Translations under genes and position numbers: made by a program | Notes under the pieces: model-generated | Databases searched by the model: none | What the model saw: only the letters and a program-made list of their open reading frames with translations | What the model was told of the DNA's origin: nothing | Source of the DNA: a virus | IMG/VR virus record: IMGVR_UViG_3300030333_005321 | Span: 1-23,050 of that record | Length of the DNA stretch: 23,050 nt | Strand: one strand, 5' to 3' | In this document: piece by piece, positions 8,393 through 16,291 of the stretch | How the letters are laid out: every line of letters begins with the position of its first letter | Position numbering within the stretch: position 1 is the first letter of the stretch

Positions 8393-8776
8393 ATGATGAA
8401 ATATTATTCATTGGAGATAAAATTAGATGATGTAGTAAAAGATAGTGGTACAGAATTAACTATATTAGAAAATATTAGAAGATGCAGTAAAATTGTTGGA
8501 AAAACATTTAAAGTTATTTTTTGGCACGAAAATTTAACAGAACAGGATTGTAAAGATTTTATTGAAAGAAATGAACATTTATTATTTGAGGTACATACTC
8601 AATTAGTAAAAAGACCAGTAGACACCTGGTTTATAATTTATGATTATTTGGATAGAAAAAAAATTGATTGTCGAACTAGGTATAGGGTTGAAGATACAGA
8701 TATATTGTCAGGTATATCAAGATATTTAAAAGTTATAAATCATTTAAAAAATAAAGAAAAAGAATATGATATTTAA
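8393..8776 (+). CDS. Hypothetical protein
   Basis: A 127-residue protein, mostly soluble and charged, starting MMKYYSLEIKLDDVVKD. ATG 8393 is chosen because GGAGGG lies at 8379-8384, eight bases upstream; an upstream frame extending to 8285 would overlap the nuclease by more than 100 nt. Segments such as FKVIFWHENL and TWFIIYDYLDRKK alternate beta and helix, but I see no motif and recognise no family. It overlaps the DUF192 gene by 11 nt. Confidence 0.65.
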   Translation: MMKYYSLEIKLDDVVKDSGTELTILENIRRCSKIVGKTFKVIFWHENLTEQDCKDFIERNEHLLFEVHTQLVKRPVDTWFIIYDYLDRKKIDCRTRYRVEDTDILSGISRYLKVINHLKNKEKEYDI

Positions 8777-9125
8777 TAATATTATTTCCATTGGTAAACA
8801 AACATTTAATGTATCATTAGCAAAAAAAACTGAAGAAATACAAAAGGGGTTAATGTTTCAAACAGAATTACCGAAAAATAGTGGTATGTTATTTATTTAT
8901 AGGTATGAAGATTATCATTGGATTTGGATGAAGAATACTTACATACCATTAGATGTAATTTGGTTTGATGAAAATAGAATAGTAGTACATAAACAAACAT
9001 TATATTCAGGTAGTTTAAAGAAGGTAACACCACCTGAAAAATCTAAATATATTTTAGAAGTAGCTGCTAATACTTTTGATGGTAATGTTGGAGATATTAT
9101 GTTATTCAATAAGGAGTTGAAATGA
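8766..9125 (+). CDS. DUF192 family protein
   Basis: A 119-residue protein matching the DUF192 pattern along its full length: VSLAKKTEEIQKGLMFQ, ELPKNSGMLFIY, WIWMKNTYIPLDVIWFDE, then a PPEKSKYILEVAANT segment and a closing GDIMLF. DUF192 proteins form small beta barrels; most cellular members are exported, but this one has no signal peptide. The molecular function is unknown. The start ATG lies within the end of the previous gene, and the stop forms an ATGA overlap with the next. Such proteins recur in marine phage genomes. Confidence 0.85.
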   Translation: MIFNNIISIGKQTFNVSLAKKTEEIQKGLMFQTELPKNSGMLFIYRYEDYHWIWMKNTYIPLDVIWFDENRIVVHKQTLYSGSLKKVTPPEKSKYILEVAANTFDGNVGDIMLFNKELK

Positions 9126-9523
9126 AAATAGCAATAATAGGTAGTAGAAGATACGAAAATAAAAAGAAGATAAAAGATTTCATATTCAAATTAAAAAATG
9201 AATATGGTACAGATACAATAATAGTTAGTGGTGGTTGTAAACAAGGTGCTGACAAATACGCTAAGAAATATGCATTAGAGTTAGGTTTACAATACGAAGA
9301 GTATCCACCATTTCACGAAGTACATAATTTATATTGCACAATGCCATCATCAAGATATGGTAAGGAATATAATATAAAGAACTTTTTTGCACGGAATAAA
9401 ATAATTGCTGGAACATCAGATATGGTAGTAGGATTTATTCCTGATGGGGTTGAAGGTAGAGGAACATTGAATACTATAGAGTATGCTAAAAAGTTTGATA
9501 AAAAATATATAATAATTTCATAG
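9122..9523 (+). CDS. SLOG-fold (DUF2493-like) nucleotide-binding protein
   Basis: A 133-residue Rossmann-like protein of the SLOG superfamily, which includes DprA, LOG and DUF2493. Evidence: N-terminal MKIAIIGSRRY, VSGGCKQGADKYAKKYA as nucleotide-binding loop and helix, ARNKIIAGTSDMVVGF, and a GTLNTIEYAKK helix at the end. SLOG proteins bind or process nucleotide-derived ligands; in phages their role is not established. It starts in an ATGA overlap and ends the run that begins at 3913; the next gene has its own late promoter. Confidence 0.8.
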   Translation: MKIAIIGSRRYENKKKIKDFIFKLKNEYGTDTIIVSGGCKQGADKYAKKYALELGLQYEEYPPFHEVHNLYCTMPSSRYGKEYNIKNFFARNKIIAGTSDMVVGFIPDGVEGRGTLNTIEYAKKFDKKYIIIS

Positions 9524-9538
9524 TTTTTTATATTTGTA

Positions 9539-9558
9539 TATATTTATATATAAATATA
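9539..9558. repeat. 20-bp perfect palindrome overlapping the late promoter
   Basis: The bases 9539-9558 are an exact inverted repeat with no spacer (each half TATATTTATA), made only of A and T. It covers the TATAAATA octamer and ends 16 bases before the start of a ribbon-helix-helix-like gene. It could be an operator or a transcript hairpin; in AT-rich DNA such palindromes also arise by chance. Confidence 0.5.
9549..9556 (+). promoter_or_regulatory. T4-type late promoter TATAAATA
   Basis: An exact match to the T4 late promoter octamer, in the 51-nt gap between the SLOG gene and the RHH-like start. In T4 the octamer spans -13 to -6, so transcription would begin near 9562, leaving a very short leader that still holds GGAG at 9564-9567. 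By eye the octamer occurs only three times in the window on this strand; two of these lie in two of the three main gaps. Confidence 0.65.
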
Positions 9559-9574
9559 CAATTGGAGAATGGTT

Positions 9575-9772
9575 ATGAATAAAAATTCAAAACTCACATC
9601 AGTTAAAATATTAGAAGATTTATATAGAAGATTTAAAGAAAATACTGTGAACGCTGATATGAATTTACAAAAATTGACAAATAGATCTATAGATTTATAT
9701 TTAACTGATACAACTTATAGAAAAAAATTAGATAGGTATGATAATTTAACAATAAGTGGAAGTAATTTTTAA
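9575..9772 (+). CDS. Ribbon-helix-helix-like small DNA-binding protein
   Basis: A 65-residue protein with the CopG/Arc layout: a short strand (LTSVKILEDL), a first helix (YRRFKENTVNADM), a turn, and a second helix (LQKLTNRSIDLYLTD). Such proteins dimerise through the strand and bind palindromic operators. ATG 9575 is preferred over ATG 9569, because GGAG at 9564-9567 is seven bases from the first and only one from the second. It has its own late promoter inside a palindrome and stands directly before the glycan gene run, so it may regulate itself or that run. The fold call is from pattern only. Confidence 0.6.
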   Translation: MNKNSKLTSVKILEDLYRRFKENTVNADMNLQKLTNRSIDLYLTDTTYRKKLDRYDNLTISGSNF

Positions 9773-9792
9773 TTTAAGGAGATAATAAGGTT

Positions 9793-11226
9793 ATGGGTGA
9801 TATAAAATTACCAAAATTAAAACCAGTAGGTAAAGATAAACAAAAGACGATAAAGAAGAAAAAAATACTTCTGATGTCAGATGATTTACGAATGCACTCT
9901 GGAATAGCTACTCAATCAAAAGAATTTATAATGGGAACAATCAAGCATTACGATTGGGTTCAAATTGGTGGTGCTATTAAACATCCCGATGAAGGTAAAA
10001 TCATTGATATGAGTGAAGCTGTTCGTAATGAAACTGATGTAAAAGATGGATACCTTAAAATATATCCTATAAGTGGTTATGGTAATCCAGATTTGTTACG
10101 AGAAATAATTGAAATAGAAAAACCAGATGCTATTTTACACTTTACAGACCCAAGATTTTGGATTTGGTTTTATAATATGGAACATGAGATAAGAGCAAAA
10201 ATTCCTATCTTTTATTATAACATATGGGATGATTTACCAGATCCAATGTATAATAGAGATTATTATAGAAGTTCAGACTTACTTATGGGAATTTCAAAAC
10301 AGACATATGGTATTAATAAAAGAATTTTAAAAGATTATGATTATGAAGATTGGCAAATTAAATATGTACCTCATGGTGTATCTTCAAAAAGATTTTTTAA
10401 AGTTCATAGTCAAAATGAAAATTTCAAACAATTTGAATCTAAATATAAATTAGATAAATACAAATTTAAAATACTCTATCTTAATAGAAATATCAGAAGA
10501 AAATGTCCAGGTGATGTAGCATTAGCTTACAAACATATGATGGATAAACTCACACCTGAACAAAGAAAAGAATGTGTATTTGTATTTCATTCAGCACCAG
10601 TTGATGAGAATGGAACAGATATGAGAGTGTTGTGTAAAACATTACTCCCAGAATATCCTGTTATATTTACTTATGATATAAAAGGTTCTCCATTTAATGA
10701 TGTTGAAATAAATTATCTTTATAACTCTTGTGATGTTTATATCAATATGGCTTCTAATGAAGGATTCGGTTTAGGTTCACTTGAAGCGTTAACTGTGGGA
10801 ACACCAATAGTATTAAATGTTACAGGTGGAATGCAAGACCAATGTGGATTCAAAAATGAAAAAGGTGAATACCTAACTGCTGATGATTATATTGAATTAG
10901 GTTCTAATCACAGAGGTAAATATAAAGAACATGGTGAATGGGTTGAACCTGTATTTCCAAGTAATATATCATTAGCTGGTTCACCACAAACACCATATAT
11001 TTTTGATGACAGATGTCAATATGAAGATGCTGGTGATGCACTTTTAAATTGGTATCACGCTGGTCCTACCGAAAGAGAACGATGTGGTGAGGTTGGTAGA
11101 AAATGGGTATTAAGTGATGATGCAAAAATGACAACAAAACATATGTCAAATAGCTTCATAGAAAGTATGGATAATGCTTTTGAAAATTGGAAACCGAAAG
11201 AAAAATATACAATGGAGGTTATTTAA
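9793..11226 (+). CDS. GT-B glycosyltransferase with N-terminal LPKLK peptide
   Basis: A 477-residue GT4-type glycosyltransferase. The N-terminal Rossmann domain starts at KKILLMSDDLRMHSGIATQ, the usual glycine-containing loop; the C-terminal donor domain has ILYLNRNIRRKCPG, then YINMASNEGFGLGSLEAL, the EGFGxxxLEA (ExE) motif that binds the sugar nucleotide, and TPIVLNVTGG. Before the fold comes a basic leader GDIKLPKLKPVGKDKQK whose IKLPKLK core recurs in the next two proteins. AAGGAG lies upstream of ATG 9793. It overlaps the next gene by one base (TAATG). Donor and acceptor are unknown. Confidence 0.88.
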   Translation: MGDIKLPKLKPVGKDKQKTIKKKKILLMSDDLRMHSGIATQSKEFIMGTIKHYDWVQIGGAIKHPDEGKIIDMSEAVRNETDVKDGYLKIYPISGYGNPDLLREIIEIEKPDAILHFTDPRFWIWFYNMEHEIRAKIPIFYYNIWDDLPDPMYNRDYYRSSDLLMGISKQTYGINKRILKDYDYEDWQIKYVPHGVSSKRFFKVHSQNENFKQFESKYKLDKYKFKILYLNRNIRRKCPGDVALAYKHMMDKLTPEQRKECVFVFHSAPVDENGTDMRVLCKTLLPEYPVIFTYDIKGSPFNDVEINYLYNSCDVYINMASNEGFGLGSLEALTVGTPIVLNVTGGMQDQCGFKNEKGEYLTADDYIELGSNHRGKYKEHGEWVEPVFPSNISLAGSPQTPYIFDDRCQYEDAGDALLNWYHAGPTERERCGEVGRKWVLSDDAKMTTKHMSNSFIESMDNAFENWKPKEKYTMEVI

Positions 11227-12596
11227 TGAAAAGATTAATATTGATATGTGCGCCAGTAACATCAAGAAGTGGATATGGAGCTCATGCTAGAGATTTAGTT
11301 AGTTCTTTGTTAAAAGACGATAAGTATGATATAAAGATACAGGATGTTCGTTGGGGTGATTGTCCTAGAAATGCTCTTGATTTAAATAATCTAAATGATA
11401 AAAAAATATTTGATTGTATTTTGAAAGAACCAAAAATAGATAGAAAACCAGATATTTATATTGATATTAGAATACCAAACGAATTTCAACAAATTGGTAA
11501 TATTAATATTGGTATAACTGCAGGAGTTGAAACAACTATCGTATCAGGAAATTGGTTAGAAGCTTGTAATAAAATGGATTTAATTATTGTTCCATCAGAA
11601 CATTCTAAAGGTGGTTTTGTAAATACAATTTATGACAAAATTCAAAATTTACCAGATGGTCAACAACAACAAGTTGGTGAAATGAAAATTGAAAAGCCAA
11701 TAGAAGTTTTATTTGAAGGTGCAGATGAAGATATTTACAAACCATTATCTAAAGATGAAATAGATTCTGAATTTTTTGATTGGTTAAACAATGAAGTACC
11801 TGAAAAGTTTGCTTTTCTTTCAGTAGGACAATGGGCTCAAGGTAATTATGGTGAAGATAGAAAAGATTTAGGTAAAACAATAAAAGTTTTTTATGAAACT
11901 TTCGCAAATCAAAAGAAACAACCAGCTCTTATTATGAAAACAAGTGGAGCAAGTTATTCTGTTATGGACAAAGAAGCTACTATAGAAAAAATGAATAACA
12001 TTAAGTCAATGTTTCCATCAGATTGGAAATTACCTAATGTTTATTTATTGCATGGTGATTTGTCAAATGAAGAAATGAACTATCTTTATAATCATCCAAA
12101 AGTAAAATCATTTTTGTCATTTACTCACGGTGAAGGATTTGGTAGACCTCTACTTGAAGCAACGATGACTGGACTACCTGTTATAGTAAGTAACTGGAGT
12201 GGGCATATAGATTTTTTAGATGGTAATAAATCTATATTGTTAAATGGTGAACTTCAACAGGTTCCACCATCAGTTGTTTGGAAAGATATAATACTTGCAG
12301 AAAGTAAATGGTTTGTTGTTAATGAAATAGAAGCTTCAAAGGCTATTAAATCTATGTTTGAAGATAATAAAACATTCAAGAAAAAAGCTAAAGAGTTAAT
12401 GGATATTAATAGAAACAAATTTACATTGAATAAGATGTCTGATAAATTTAATAGTATAATCCAAAAGTATCTTGATAATTCACCAGCACAGGTATCATTA
12501 AATCTTCCGAAATTAAAAAAAGTTAGTGATTCTAAATCAGAATCACCAAAAATTAAATTACCAAAATTAAAAAAATTAACGGAGGCAACGGTATGA
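11226..12596 (+). CDS. GT-B glycosyltransferase with two C-terminal LPKLK peptides
   Basis: A 456-residue GT4-type glycosyltransferase: N-terminal LILICAPVTSRSGYGAHARDL, a mid-protein VLFEGAD, donor domain with FLSVGQW, LLHGDLSNEEM, and HGEGFGRPLLEATMTGLPVIV as ExE motif. After the fold, the last 35 residues are a basic tail with LNLPKLKKV and IKLPKLKKL, separated by a serine/lysine linker. ATG 11226 is chosen because GGAGG lies at 11214-11218 and it overlaps the previous stop. It ends in an ATGA overlap with the next gene. It probably acts together with the preceding glycosyltransferase, with which it shares the peptide. Confidence 0.88.
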   Translation: MKRLILICAPVTSRSGYGAHARDLVSSLLKDDKYDIKIQDVRWGDCPRNALDLNNLNDKKIFDCILKEPKIDRKPDIYIDIRIPNEFQQIGNINIGITAGVETTIVSGNWLEACNKMDLIIVPSEHSKGGFVNTIYDKIQNLPDGQQQQVGEMKIEKPIEVLFEGADEDIYKPLSKDEIDSEFFDWLNNEVPEKFAFLSVGQWAQGNYGEDRKDLGKTIKVFYETFANQKKQPALIMKTSGASYSVMDKEATIEKMNNIKSMFPSDWKLPNVYLLHGDLSNEEMNYLYNHPKVKSFLSFTHGEGFGRPLLEATMTGLPVIVSNWSGHIDFLDGNKSILLNGELQQVPPSVVWKDIILAESKWFVVNEIEASKAIKSMFEDNKTFKKKAKELMDINRNKFTLNKMSDKFNSIIQKYLDNSPAQVSLNLPKLKKVSDSKSESPKIKLPKLKKLTEATV

Positions 12597-13087
12597 ATAT
12601 AATAAGTAATTGCCCATTATGTGGAGAAAAATCATTACATGTAATTGGAGAAGAAGGAACATCCCAGACTCAACAATGCATAAATTGTGGGTATGCTACA
12701 ACAGATAAATTTGTTGGTAGTATAAAAGATAATGAGATGTATAAAACTTTACCAGAAGAAATGCAATCTTGGGCTAAAGAGAAAAATGGTAGAATTTGGA
12801 TTCCATCAATGATAACACTTCCATTTGGAACTATATATCCAATAAAAATAGATACTGTAATGAAATGGGCATGCGCTGAGATGGTTGATATACCCGAAGA
12901 AAATAGAAAGAATTATCCTGTTGAGGGTCAGGAAGGTAAATTTCATACAAAAATGTATGATACGGATAATCAACAAATATTTGATAATTTTCTTGATGCT
13001 ATGGCTGATATGAATCAAAAAGCAAAAGATAATGCAGTTCCTGAAAAAAAGATAAATCTTCCAAAATTAAAAAAATTAGATGGCTAA
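12593..13087 (+). CDS. Zinc-ribbon protein with C-terminal LPKLK peptide, unknown function
   Basis: A 164-residue protein. The first 40 residues form a zinc ribbon (CPLCG ... CINCG); the middle, WAKEKNGRIWIPSMITLP followed by FGTIYPI, is a conserved-looking beta segment; then comes an acidic helix, and finally INLPKLKKLDG at the extreme C-terminus. The same nonapeptide core ends the preceding glycosyltransferase and begins the one before. I do not recognise the central domain. GGAGG at 12581-12585 precedes its ATG. It overlaps the next gene by 8 nt. Confidence 0.75.
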   Translation: MNIISNCPLCGEKSLHVIGEEGTSQTQQCINCGYATTDKFVGSIKDNEMYKTLPEEMQSWAKEKNGRIWIPSMITLPFGTIYPIKIDTVMKWACAEMVDIPEENRKNYPVEGQEGKFHTKMYDTDNQQIFDNFLDAMADMNQKAKDNAVPEKKINLPKLKKLDG

Positions 13088-13646
13088 AACTAAATACAAT
13101 CATAGAATTTTAGTAGAAAGTTATCAGATGGCTAGGACTAAATCTGTTTATCCCGGAATGGTACTTGACTTTAAATACAAAGGTGAACATATTTTTGATG
13201 AAAATCCTATGGTTTTGGTTCTTTGGAATGATTATAAAAAATATAAAATACATGGAATAAATTTAAATTATTTATCGAATTCTAGAATAGGAGTTTTATT
13301 TGATAAATTAATTGAAGGTTCTAAAATATATAATCAGGGTAAACGTACTGGAAATCCATTTGTTATACAAGATCAAGATGATGAAAGTGGTTACGATGAT
13401 AATTTACCATATAGAAATTTATTAAAAAAACCATATACAAGAATGAAACTTCCGACCTACAGAGAAAATAGAGGTGGTAATCCACTTTCAGATGCAGAAG
13501 CAAAAAGACAAATGAAAGTATTATACGAAAAAATTATCAAAAGATTTGTATATAGGGGAAAAGATTATAATGTATATAGAACTTATAAATATGATAAAAT
13601 GGTAACTTTAAGAGTTTTAAATTTAAATTTAGGAAAAATAAGATAA
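13080..13646 (+). CDS. Hypothetical phage protein
   Basis: A 188-residue basic protein. Near the N-terminus lies YPGMVLDFKYKGEHIFDENP, then MVLVLWNDYKKYKIHGINLNYLS, a beta-rich pattern, and a C-terminal helix with FVYRGKDYNVYRTYKYDKM. The HGINLNYL segment reminds me of unannotated proteins of T4-like phages, but I cannot name a family. The start lies within the last codons of the zinc-ribbon gene with only a weak ribosome binding site. An octamer TATAAATA at 13584-13591 lies inside this gene and may be chance. The stop overlaps the next start. Confidence 0.7.
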   Translation: MAKTKYNHRILVESYQMARTKSVYPGMVLDFKYKGEHIFDENPMVLVLWNDYKKYKIHGINLNYLSNSRIGVLFDKLIEGSKIYNQGKRTGNPFVIQDQDDESGYDDNLPYRNLLKKPYTRMKLPTYRENRGGNPLSDAEAKRQMKVLYEKIIKRFVYRGKDYNVYRTYKYDKMVTLRVLNLNLGKIR

Positions 13647-14266
13647 TGAAAATAAGTTATAGTATATTAACTCACAACGAAACTGACTCGTTATCAGAGT
13701 TAATTCAATTTTTAGTAAAACATAAAGATGAAGAAGATGAGATAGTAATTCTTGATGACTTTTCAGACAATGAAAAGACAAAAGAGATATTAGATAGTAT
13801 GTGTTCTATATATGATATAACATTTGAACAAAGACATCTTCATAAAGATTACGCAGGACAAAAAAATCACTTGACTGGTATGTGTACAGGTGACTATATT
13901 TTTAATCTTGATGCTGACGAACTACCAAATAAATGGTTAATGAAAAATATAAAAGAAATATTAGAAGCAAATCCAACAATAGATTTATATTGGGTGCCAA
14001 GAGTTAATACTGTAGAAGGGTTAACACAAGAACATATTGATAAATGGAGATGGCAGGTTAATGAAAAAGGTTGGGTGAATTGGCCTGATTATCAAGGTAG
14101 GATTTGGAGAAATCGTTCAAATATTAGGTGGGAAAAACCAGTACATGAACAATTAACAGGTTATAAAGAACATACATATCTTCCAACGGAAGAAGAGTTT
14201 TGTTTTTATCATCATAAAGAAATAGATAGACAAGAAAAACAAAATGAGTTTTATAATACAATATGA
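13646..14266 (+). CDS. Family 2 glycosyltransferase (GT-A)
   Basis: A 206-residue short GT2-type enzyme. It shows the usual start ISYSILTHNETDSL, then EIVILDDFSDNEKT (nucleotide-binding DD), and GDYIFNLDADELPNKWL, where DAD is the metal-binding DXD. The later VPRVNTVEG and WPDYQGRIWRN stretch resembles acceptor-side regions of WaaE/KdtX-like GT2 enzymes. No membrane segment is visible. It starts in TAATG and ends in ATGA overlaps, so it is coupled on both sides. The sugar it moves is unknown. Confidence 0.88.
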   Translation: MKISYSILTHNETDSLSELIQFLVKHKDEEDEIVILDDFSDNEKTKEILDSMCSIYDITFEQRHLHKDYAGQKNHLTGMCTGDYIFNLDADELPNKWLMKNIKEILEANPTIDLYWVPRVNTVEGLTQEHIDKWRWQVNEKGWVNWPDYQGRIWRNRSNIRWEKPVHEQLTGYKEHTYLPTEEEFCFYHHKEIDRQEKQNEFYNTI

Positions 14267-15294
14267 TTAAAGTAAAAATCTTAAATTATAATGTTGGTAG
14301 AAATGAACCAACATTCAGGCCATTAACTTTTATAAGGGATATGTTATACAATGATTATAGTATCGAATTAACAACTGATGATGATTATGATTATATGTTT
14401 GTTGGTATGAATGAATTTATCAATAAACAAATACCTTTAAATGAAAGTGTAGAGTGGGGATTAGAAAACTTAGAAAAAGTTACTGAAGGTGGTGATTATT
14501 TTTTATTTGATGGTTCTGATTCAACATCATTGATGGGAGCATATGAAGTATTTGAACAAAGTAATGCTAAGTATCTATTTAAAAATCAATTATTGAGTAG
14601 AGAAGAGTATAAAAAACCAACAGCGTTTAACAAATGGTTCTTTGATAAAGATAGTGATTTAGATTTAAGTTACGACATACCAAAAGATAAGTGGGATAGA
14701 ATAAAATTAAGCGGATATAATTTAGGATATTTACTACCACAATATAGAAACTTTCAACCTATAAATAAAAATAAAAATATTGATGTATGTGCAATTTATC
14801 AAGCAGAACATAAATATAATGAAGATCACGGAGTTAGAAATGATTTACATTATACTAATCATAGAAAAGGTGCTTGGGATATATTAGATTCAAAGTTTGA
14901 TTCTAGAAAAGATAAATTACCTTATCAGGAATATATTCAAACATTATATAATTCAAAAGTAGCTATATCACCATTTGGTATGGGTGAGGTATGTTTTAGA
15001 GATTTTGAGTGTATGCAGTTTGGAACAATAATTATAAAACCATCTATGTCAATGGTGAATACTATACCAAGTATTTATGAGGATAATGAAACATATATAT
15101 CCTGTAAGTATGATTGGTCAGATTTAAATGAAAAGATTGATTATGTTTTGACTAATTTTAATACTTTAAACGAAAGAATAAATCATAATATCAGAGAAAA
15201 ATTTACAAAAGAATATAGTTATGAAAAATTATGTTTATATTTATATAACATATTTGCAAATTTGGATAATGTAAAAAAAGATGGGGAGAATTAG
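14263..15294 (+). CDS. Glycosyltransferase-like protein (GT-B C-terminal domain)
   Basis: A 343-residue protein. The C-terminal half has YNSKVAISPFGMGEVCFRDFE followed by CMQFGTIIIKP, similar to the donor-binding site of exostosin-like and GT1-type enzymes, and a closing helix typical of GT-B proteins (FTKEYSYEKLCLYLYNIF). The N-terminal half starts KVKILNYNVGRN and contains DYMFVGMNEFIN and DYFLFDGSDST, compatible with a degenerate Rossmann domain. It is probably a glycosyltransferase, but no classical ExE motif is present. It overlaps its upstream neighbour by ATGA. Confidence 0.65.
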   Translation: MIKVKILNYNVGRNEPTFRPLTFIRDMLYNDYSIELTTDDDYDYMFVGMNEFINKQIPLNESVEWGLENLEKVTEGGDYFLFDGSDSTSLMGAYEVFEQSNAKYLFKNQLLSREEYKKPTAFNKWFFDKDSDLDLSYDIPKDKWDRIKLSGYNLGYLLPQYRNFQPINKNKNIDVCAIYQAEHKYNEDHGVRNDLHYTNHRKGAWDILDSKFDSRKDKLPYQEYIQTLYNSKVAISPFGMGEVCFRDFECMQFGTIIIKPSMSMVNTIPSIYEDNETYISCKYDWSDLNEKIDYVLTNFNTLNERINHNIREKFTKEYSYEKLCLYLYNIFANLDNVKKDGEN

Positions 15295-15295
15295 G

Positions 15296-16291
15296 ATGTC
15301 AAAGAAAATTTTAATTACCGGTGTCGCAGGTTTATTAGGTTCAAGACTAGCTGATTGGATATTGGAAAATACTGATAACGAAGTAATTGGTATTGATGAT
15401 ATGAGTGGTGGTTATGAAGAAAATGTTCATCCATCGGTTGAATTATATAGAATGGATTTATCCAAAGAAAATATAAATGATATTTTTGATAAACATAAAC
15501 CATATATAGTTTATCATTTAGCTGCATATGCAGCTGAAGGGTTAAGTCCATTTATTAGAAAATTTAATTATGTTAATAATTTAGTTTCAACTGCATCTAT
15601 TATAAATGAATGTATTAAACATGATGTAAATAGATTAGTTTTTACATCAACTATGGCTGTTTATGGACATGGTAATCCACCATTTAATGAAAATGATATA
15701 CCAAAACCAATTGATCCATATGGTGTTGCGAAATATGGTTGTGAAATGGATATCAAAATTGCTGGTGAACAACATGGATTAGATTGGTGTATCATAAGAC
15801 CACATAATGTATATGGTGTTAAACAAAATTTATGGGATAGATATAGAAATGTATTAGGTATTTGGATGTATCAGTATATGAATGGTGAAGATATGACAAT
15901 CTTTGGTGATGGTGAACAAACAAGAGCATTTAGTTTTATTGATGATACTCTTGAACCAATGTACAAAGCAGGAATTCAAGATAATTGTTCAAAAGAAATT
16001 ATTAATCTTGGTGGAACTGAGTTTTATAGTATTAAAGAAGCAAACAATATATTAAGAAAAGTTTTAGGTGGTGGTAATGTTGTTCATTTAGAACCAAGAC
16101 ACGAAGTTAAAGATGCCCATCCAACTTGGGAAAAGTCAGTAGAATTATTAGGTTATGAAGATAAAACATCTCTATATGATGGGTTAAAACAAATGTGGGA
16201 ATGGGCACAAAAACAACCTCAACGACATAGATTTCATTGGGGTAATTATGAAATTGAAAAAGGTATTTATAATTTTTGGAGAAATGAATAA
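15296..16291 (+). CDS. NAD-dependent epimerase/dehydratase (extended SDR)
   Basis: A 331-residue nucleotide-sugar short-chain dehydrogenase. TGVAGLLG at 8-15 is the NAD-binding glycine motif, IGIDDMSGG gives the acidic residue that favours NAD, YHLAAYAAE is the usual third motif, S/T at FTST (117-119) and YGVAK (Y142, K146) form the catalytic set, and IIRPHNVYG and FGDGEQTRAF bind the sugar nucleotide. It is most like UDP-glucose/UDP-GlcNAc 4-epimerases or NDP-sugar dehydratases, but the substrate is open. ATG 15296 has GGGGAG at 15283-15288 upstream; the longer frame from 15281 starts inside that site. Confidence 0.92.
   Translation: MSKKILITGVAGLLGSRLADWILENTDNEVIGIDDMSGGYEENVHPSVELYRMDLSKENINDIFDKHKPYIVYHLAAYAAEGLSPFIRKFNYVNNLVSTASIINECIKHDVNRLVFTSTMAVYGHGNPPFNENDIPKPIDPYGVAKYGCEMDIKIAGEQHGLDWCIIRPHNVYGVKQNLWDRYRNVLGIWMYQYMNGEDMTIFGDGEQTRAFSFIDDTLEPMYKAGIQDNCSKEIINLGGTEFYSIKEANNILRKVLGGGNVVHLEPRHEVKDAHPTWEKSVELLGYEDKTSLYDGLKQMWEWAQKQPQRHRFHWGNYEIEKGIYNFWRNE

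Noticed and set aside
13584-13591. Third TATAAATA octamer
   Set aside because: It lies inside a coding region in AT-rich DNA and spells ordinary Tyr-Lys-Tyr codons. It may drive the following glycosyltransferase, but chance is as likely.
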